Positions 7,269 to 10,185 of a stretch of DNA of 10,185 bases are shown here, in pieces; position 1 is the stretch's first letter, and every line of letters starts with the position of its first letter. The stretch lies in assembly GCA_021800135.1 (NCBI GenBank), contig JAJYZH010000015.1, positions 1-10,185 of the forward strand. Reading direction: 5' to 3'. The stretch comes from Microcaldota archaeon. GTDB taxonomy: Archaea; Micrarchaeota; Micrarchaeia; Micrarchaeales; Micrarchaeaceae. The notes under the pieces are model-generated. The model saw only the letters and a list, made by a program, of their open reading frames with translations, made no database searches and had not been told where the DNA came from. Both the position numbers and the translations under genes were made by a program.

Positions 7269-7340
7269 TGGGTCCGCGGAGAGTCGAACTCCGACCTCTA
7301 GCGTGTAAGGCTGGCGTCGTGACCGTTAGACTACGGACCC
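7269..7340 (-). tRNA. trnV: tRNA-Val(UAC)
   Basis: On the minus strand 72 bases fold as a complete cloverleaf. Acceptor GGGTCCG pairs with CGGACCC, with discriminator A and no encoded CCA. The D arm is GTC/GAC with GG in the loop. The T arm is CGGAG-TTCGACT-CTCCG, and a four-base variable loop ends in T, allowing an A15-U48 pair. The anticodon loop CTTACAC gives anticodon UAC, reading GUA and probably GUG valine codons. One flaw is visible: in the anticodon stem CCAGC faces GCTAG, leaving a C28-A42 mismatch. A weak TTAAGAAT box lies at about 7370-7363 upstream, but the gene could also be read through from the aminotransferase gene 43 bases upstream. Confidence 0.95.
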
Positions 7341-7383
7341 TCTAATCGTTTTTCGCAGTACAATTCTTAATGCTTTTGTAGAA

Positions 7384-8619
7384 TCATCGCCTTCGCTTAG
7401 ATGCATTCTTTCTGCAGAAAGCGTTTAGTCTACCTATCGCGTCCTCCAGCACATCCTGCGGCGGAAGAGATACAATCCTTACATGCGATGGAGCTCCGAA
7501 GCCCGAACCCCTAGTAAGCTGGATTCCCTCTTCTATCAGGAGCTTATCCACAAACTCCTTGTCCGTTTCAAACTTCAGGCTTTTCATATCGACTTTCGGG
7601 AATAAGTAGAACGCGCCGTTTGGCCTTACCAGATCGATGTATGGGTTCTCCTTGAGAAGCGCAGTGGCGTAGTTGACCCTGCTCTCTATCTCATTCACCA
7701 TCGCAGATACGGCTTCCGCATGCTTTTCAGCGTTAGCTATCCCTTCGGCAAATGCATACTGCGCAGGAACGTTGGCAGAGAGCCTTACTGTAGCAAAGTC
7801 TGCGAACTTCCGTTTAAGCAGCACAGATTTTTCATCGTCCCCCGGGATAAGCGCATATCCTAGCCTAAAACCTGTGGCATCATAGTCCTTTGACGCCCCG
7901 TTCAGTATCATATGCGGCACACCTTTCGCAATCTCACCTATGCTCGTGAACCTGGCCCCGTTGTAGACAATTTCATCGTATATCTCGTCGCTTACAAGGA
8001 ACACTCCGTATTCATTGGCAAGTGAAACGAGCTCCTCCAGCACCCCCTTTTTGAGCACAGTGCCGGTAGGGTTGTTTGGGTTGGTTACGAGTATGTACTT
8101 CACCCTGTCGAGCTTCCTCTCAGATTTCAGCGTCTTCAGCGTGCCTGCCAGACCCTCTATATGCACGTTCCAGGCGTCATTCTCGTTATACCTCTCCAGT
8201 ATCTCCTTCCCTCCAGAAAGGTTAAGCAGCGGCAGGTACAGCGGATAATACGGCTTGAAGAGTATTGCAGAATCGCCATCGTTTATCAATGTGCTGTTGA
8301 GAAAAGAAAGTGCCTCAGAAACGCCCTGCGTTACTATAACATCCTCGTCTTCAAGGCTAATCCTATACTTCTTCCTGTATCTGGCCCTTATCGCATCCTT
8401 GAGTGTTTTAACCCCTGTCGCCATGGAATAAGTCGTCTTGCCCGACTTAAGCGCTTCTATGTAGGCGTTCAAAATATATGCGGGAGTAGGGAAGTAGACT
8501 GGGGGATCCCCCCTGTTGAGCTTTATCACCTTCTTGCCTGAAGCTGCAAGCTTCTCTGCAAGCACGTCTTCCTCTTCTATCGGGTTCAACGCGTATTTGC
8601 TCCTTTCCGAGATGAACAC
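7384..8619 (-). CDS. Class I/II PLP-dependent aminotransferase, alanine/aspartate type
   Basis: Fold-type I aminotransferase of 411 residues that moves amino groups between an amino acid and 2-oxoglutarate or pyruvate. Visible residues include LNRGDPPVYFPTP (34-46), YPLY with the ring-stacking Tyr (125-128) and TNPNNPTG (179-186). SDEIYDEIV (210-218) carries Asp211 for the pyridine nitrogen and Tyr214. The Schiff-base lysine is Lys244 in NGASKDYDATGFRLGY, with phosphate-binding Arg252. GAFYLFP lies at 335-341, and the carboxylate-binding arginine is Arg381 in HVRIVS. The pattern is closest to archaeal alanine aminotransferases (Pyrococcus AlaAT: NGLSK.Y.ATGWRLGY), but aspartate or aromatic substrates cannot be excluded. 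The start is GTG at 8619 with GGGTGG (8629-8624) four bases upstream. It lies 44 bases after dph6 and 43 before tRNA-Val. Confidence 0.92.
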   Translation of the reverse strand: MFISERSKYALNPIEEEDVLAEKLAASGKKVIKLNRGDPPVYFPTPAYILNAYIEALKSGKTTYSMATGVKTLKDAIRARYRKKYRISLEDEDVIVTQGVSEALSFLNSTLINDGDSAILFKPYYPLYLPLLNLSGGKEILERYNENDAWNVHIEGLAGTLKTLKSERKLDRVKYILVTNPNNPTGTVLKKGVLEELVSLANEYGVFLVSDEIYDEIVYNGARFTSIGEIAKGVPHMILNGASKDYDATGFRLGYALIPGDDEKSVLLKRKFADFATVRLSANVPAQYAFAEGIANAEKHAEAVSAMVNEIESRVNYATALLKENPYIDLVRPNGAFYLFPKVDMKSLKFETDKEFVDKLLIEEGIQLTRGSGFGAPSHVRIVSLPPQDVLEDAIGRLNAFCRKNASKRRR

Positions 8620-8663
8620 TTTACCACCCTTCAGCTATACAATAAGCATGAAAAATACTTAAT

Positions 8664-9338
8664 TCAATCGCTACACTTGTCCTTCATAGAGACCTCATCT
8701 ATGGAGTACTGACCAGTACTGCCATCCCAAGATGTGTGCGCCCTCGTCACTTCAATGCGTTTTGAAAAGAGGGGTGCATCAAGGACGAAACTCTCCGCCT
8801 CCCCTCCTTCGAATGCCATGTTTATCCTGTATCTATCGTTCAGTTCCTTTAACCTGTCTATCATGGCAGCGTCTATCCTTCTGCCGAGAAAGCTCTTATC
8901 CAGGCCTTCTGCAGAGACCTGGGTCACTATTGCGTGGTAATTCCTCGCTATCTCCCTCAGCTCCTCCTCTTGATCCATATGCCAGAGGGGCGCTATATGC
9001 TCTATGCCAAGATCCTTGCATATGCTGCCTATCCTGCTCTTCTGGTACTCGCTGGCCAGGGCGCCTGTGATCAGCGTGCTGACACCGTTATCGACTAGCG
9101 CATTCTTCAGGTCTGCAAGCTCCCTCTCCTTCTCTCCTTTCGTGACTATCATTTTATGTTTCATGCCAAGCGCCTCAGCCTGGAGCCCTGTAAGGTCTAT
9201 GTTTACCTTATGGAACATGTAGCTGTATTGGTTCTCGGGCTTCATGGTGATAAGGAGTTCTGTCTTTACGCCGAGGGCGTGCACCTTGTGCAACGCAAGC
9301 GTGGAATCCTTTCCGCCACTGAAGAGTGTAGCTATCAT
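8664..9338 (-). CDS. dph6: Diphthine-ammonia ligase (Dph6 family, MJ0570-like)
   Basis: ATP-pyrophosphatase (N-type) of the Dph6 family, 224 residues, the normal archaeal length. The family amidates diphthine on the modified histidine of elongation factor 2 using ATP and ammonia, giving diphthamide. The PP-loop is LFSGGKDST (5-13). The family motif GALASEYQKSR lies at 92-102, and the C-terminal signature MAFEGGEAESFVLDAPLF at 174-191 corresponds to the usual GEGGE..TFV.D.P.F. The start is ATG at 9338, directly before the SGGKDS strand, with no Shine-Dalgarno site. A TATA-like AATAAAGA (9379-9372) would give a leader of about ten bases, so near-leaderless translation is likely. It heads the minus-strand unit dph6-aminotransferase-tRNA-tyrS-ogt. 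The related role of acting on other substrates (NH3-dependent PP-loop paralogues) is less likely given the complete motifs. Confidence 0.93.
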   Translation of the reverse strand: MIATLFSGGKDSTLALHKVHALGVKTELLITMKPENQYSYMFHKVNIDLTGLQAEALGMKHKMIVTKGEKERELADLKNALVDNGVSTLITGALASEYQKSRIGSICKDLGIEHIAPLWHMDQEEELREIARNYHAIVTQVSAEGLDKSFLGRRIDAAMIDRLKELNDRYRINMAFEGGEAESFVLDAPLFSKRIEVTRAHTSWDGSTGQYSIDEVSMKDKCSD

Positions 9339-9366
9339 AAAAGTACCAATATCAATACTCTGCCTT

Positions 9367-9380
9367 ATCTATCTTTATTC
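9367..9380 (-). promoter_or_regulatory. Putative promoter of the dph6 unit
   Basis: The minus strand reads GGAATAAAGATAGATAAG here, with AATAAAGA as a TATA-like box centred about 37 bases upstream of the dph6 ATG. No ribosome-binding site follows, so a short leader is expected. This is a by-eye call of moderate quality. Confidence 0.35.
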
Positions 9381-9419
9381 CTTGCTCATATCGTGTGTTC
9401 GTCAGGGCCAAAATTAATC

Positions 9420-9434
9420 CGAAACATATTTAAA
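9420..9434 (+). promoter_or_regulatory. Strong archaeal BRE/TATA promoter for the 16-codon ORF
   Basis: CGAAAC (9420-9425) followed by ATATTTAAA (9426-9434) is a textbook archaeal BRE plus TATA box on the plus strand, divergent from dph6. A start about 25 bases downstream (near 9455) would give a leader of about 27 bases before the ATG at 9482. Confidence 0.75.
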
Positions 9435-9481
9435 GCCTACCCTTTAATTCTGAATGTAGAAGATTGAACACGGGTGAAAAT

Positions 9482-9532
9482 ATGTTTGGACCTGATGATA
9501 CTAACACTGGTGGCGGAGGCCCACCAGGATAA
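9482..9532 (+). CDS. Candidate 16-residue peptide ORF, unknown function
   Basis: The ORF encodes MFGPDDTNTGGGGPPG and ends in TAA. It is too short for composition-based gene finding, but its expression signals are the best in the window: the promoter at 9420-9434 and GGTGA (9473-9477) four bases before the ATG. The peptide has an acidic N-terminal half and a Gly/Pro C-terminal half, with no signal peptide or hydrophobic segment. Its 3' half coincides with a perfect hairpin, so the transcript could act as a leader peptide, a small structured RNA or a small protein. It resembles no family I know. The next downstream gene is on the opposite strand and convergent, so it is not the leader of a gene visible here unless transcription runs past the window's antisense gene. 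Confidence 0.45.
   Translation: MFGPDDTNTGGGGPPG
9507..9527 (+). repeat. Perfect 7-bp hairpin with GGAGG in the loop
   Basis: CTGGTGG (9507-9513) and CCACCAG (9521-9527) are exact reverse complements around the seven-base loop CGGAGGC. The hairpin lies inside the last third of the 16-codon ORF and ends three bases before its TAA. The loop exposes GGAGG, complementary to the archaeal 16S rRNA 3' tail. Confidence 0.7.
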
Positions 9533-9557
9533 GTGAATCGCAAGAATTCCTCATCCT
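9526..9557. repeat. Imperfect second stem-loop between two convergent genes
   Basis: AGGAT (9526-9530) pairs with ATCCT (9553-9557) and, inside, GAAT (9535-9538) pairs with ATTC (9546-9549). It covers the stop codons of the 16-codon ORF and of the regulator on the other strand. It may help end either transcript or extend the first hairpin's structure. It is weak and could be chance. Confidence 0.3.
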
Positions 9558-10103
9558 ATAAAATAGTTAGGGATATCCTTAGGTGGTTCTGCTTTATATT
9601 CGCTTACGAGCATTTGTGTTTGTTTTGAATATCTGTTATCCAATCTCCTATAACACAATCCACCTAGAATTATTTGTGTTACAATTGAAGAATCAAGTTT
9701 AATACCTCCTATTTGCATATTTAACCATTCTAATTCGGTTTCAAGTTCTCCCTCTCTAAGTATAGGAACTATAAACATGTTACCAAAAGGTGCCAGTGTC
9801 TCCCCCCACAAGAGCGAATCTATTCGCCAACGCATCATAGTCTTTGATTATGTAACGTAAAATTCGCTCTCTATCTTTAATGAATATACTTTCATTAACT
9901 ATCCTTGTTACTATTATAGCATTATACTTCACATTGTATTTATTCATCGTTAAAGTGAGCCTCAAGATCAAGCCTTTCTCTTTTAATTTTTCAAATACAT
10001 ATCTTGCAGTTCCGTGGCCAAAATTATACTTCCTTTCAATTTCAGCGAAAGGTCTGTTTCCTTCAGCATTCAACTCCCGTAAAAGTATATATTCCCTGCG
10101 CAT
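9551..10103 (-). pseudogene. Lrp/AsnC-like winged-helix regulator split by a one-base frameshift
   Basis: Two overlapping minus-strand frames together read as one protein of about 183 residues. The first (ATG at 10103, stop TAA 9782-9780, 107 residues) holds a winged helix: RPFAEIERKYNFGHGTARYV (17-36), then EKGLILRLTLTMN (42-54), a layout like Lrp/AsnC proteins. The second frame supplies NMFIVPILREGELETELEWL, SSIVTQIILGGLCYRRLDN and the end at 9551. The frames overlap over 9780-9838. One surplus base in the T4 run (plus AAAA, 9785-9788) or the G6 run (plus CCCCCC, 9802-9807) would explain the break. It may be a pseudogene, an assembly error or a programmed +1 shift. The gene is strikingly AT-rich and uses more A/T-ending codons than its neighbours, which suggests transfer. 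No clear ribosome-binding site precedes the ATG. The family assignment is tentative. Confidence 0.65.
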
Positions 10104-10143
10104 TAGAGACTTTGTCCAACAATTCCACTATTCTGAATTAGAC

Positions 10144-10164
10144 CCAAGGGTATTAAACCCCTGG
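10144..10164 (-). promoter_or_regulatory. Inverted repeat enclosing the regulator's putative TATA box
   Basis: CCAAGGG (10144-10150) and CCCCTGG (10158-10164) pair at six of seven positions around TATTAAA, which on the minus strand reads TTTAATA and can serve as a TATA box. Usual spacing would start transcription near 10129, leaving a 26-base leader before the regulator ATG at 10103. A dyad over the promoter of a winged-helix gene fits an autoregulatory operator, but this is inferred. The remaining bases to 10185 show no gene. Confidence 0.4.
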
Positions 10165-10185
10165 ATCCATCTTAGTTTTGGCGAC

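Noticed and set aside
9482..9540. C/D-box guide RNA, because CUGAUGA appears at 9492-9498
   Set aside because: The C box needs a purine first base and no CUGA D box follows at a workable distance. It is explained as Asp-Asp codons.
1..10185. CRISPR array, insertion sequence, rRNA or defence cassette
   Set aside because: No direct repeats with spacers, transposase motifs, terminal inverted repeats or rRNA segments were seen on either strand.

Overview
The window comes from an archaeon and is mostly translation machinery. The archaeal evidence is as follows: PheRS is of the archaeal/eukaryotic type, and Pelota, a Nop5-like snoRNP protein and diphthamide synthase (Dph6) are all present. Promoters are TATA-like (for example TTTAAATATA and CGAAACATATTTAAA). 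Ribosome-binding sites are of the GGTG/GGAG type, GTG and TTG starts are frequent, and the tRNA gene lacks an encoded CCA. Base composition by eye is in the middle forties percent GC, except for a clearly AT-richer right end. Short intergenic gaps and divergent PheS/TyrRS sequences suggest a small-genome, DPANN-like lineage, perhaps Micrarchaeota. That placement is inference only.

Left block (1-4080, minus strand): a surface or membrane protein, pheS, pheT and the start of a Nop5-like gene lie head to tail with gaps or overlaps of -3 to 18 bases, so they probably form one transcription unit. A 90-base divergent promoter region (4081-4170) separates this unit from pelota (4171-5211, plus). Pelota is followed by a 215-base intergenic stretch with a strong TATA box, then a small winged-helix protein (5427-5828, plus).

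Middle block (9338 down to 5859, minus strand): dph6, a class I aminotransferase, tRNA-Val(UAC), tyrS and a single-domain O6-alkylguanine transferase follow each other with gaps of 11-44 bases and may be co-transcribed. The tRNA ends only 11 bases before the tyrS start codon, so 3' processing of the tRNA should also define the tyrS mRNA leader.

Right end (9339-10185): a textbook promoter and ribosome-binding site precede a 16-codon ORF (MFGPDDTNTGGGGPPG). Its 3' half forms a perfect 7-bp hairpin whose loop carries GGAGG. A convergent, AT-rich gene for an Lrp/AsnC-like winged-helix regulator is split by a single-base frameshift, and an inverted repeat surrounds its putative TATA box. This end looks like younger or transferred DNA and holds the most unusual features of the window.

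Functionally, the genes serve aminoacylation (PheRS, TyrRS, tRNA-Val), ribosome rescue (Pelota), EF2 modification (Dph6) and RNA modification (Nop5-like). Alanine/aspartate-type transamination, DNA alkylation repair and two putative regulators are also present. I did not find a CRISPR array, insertion sequence, defence cassette or rRNA.
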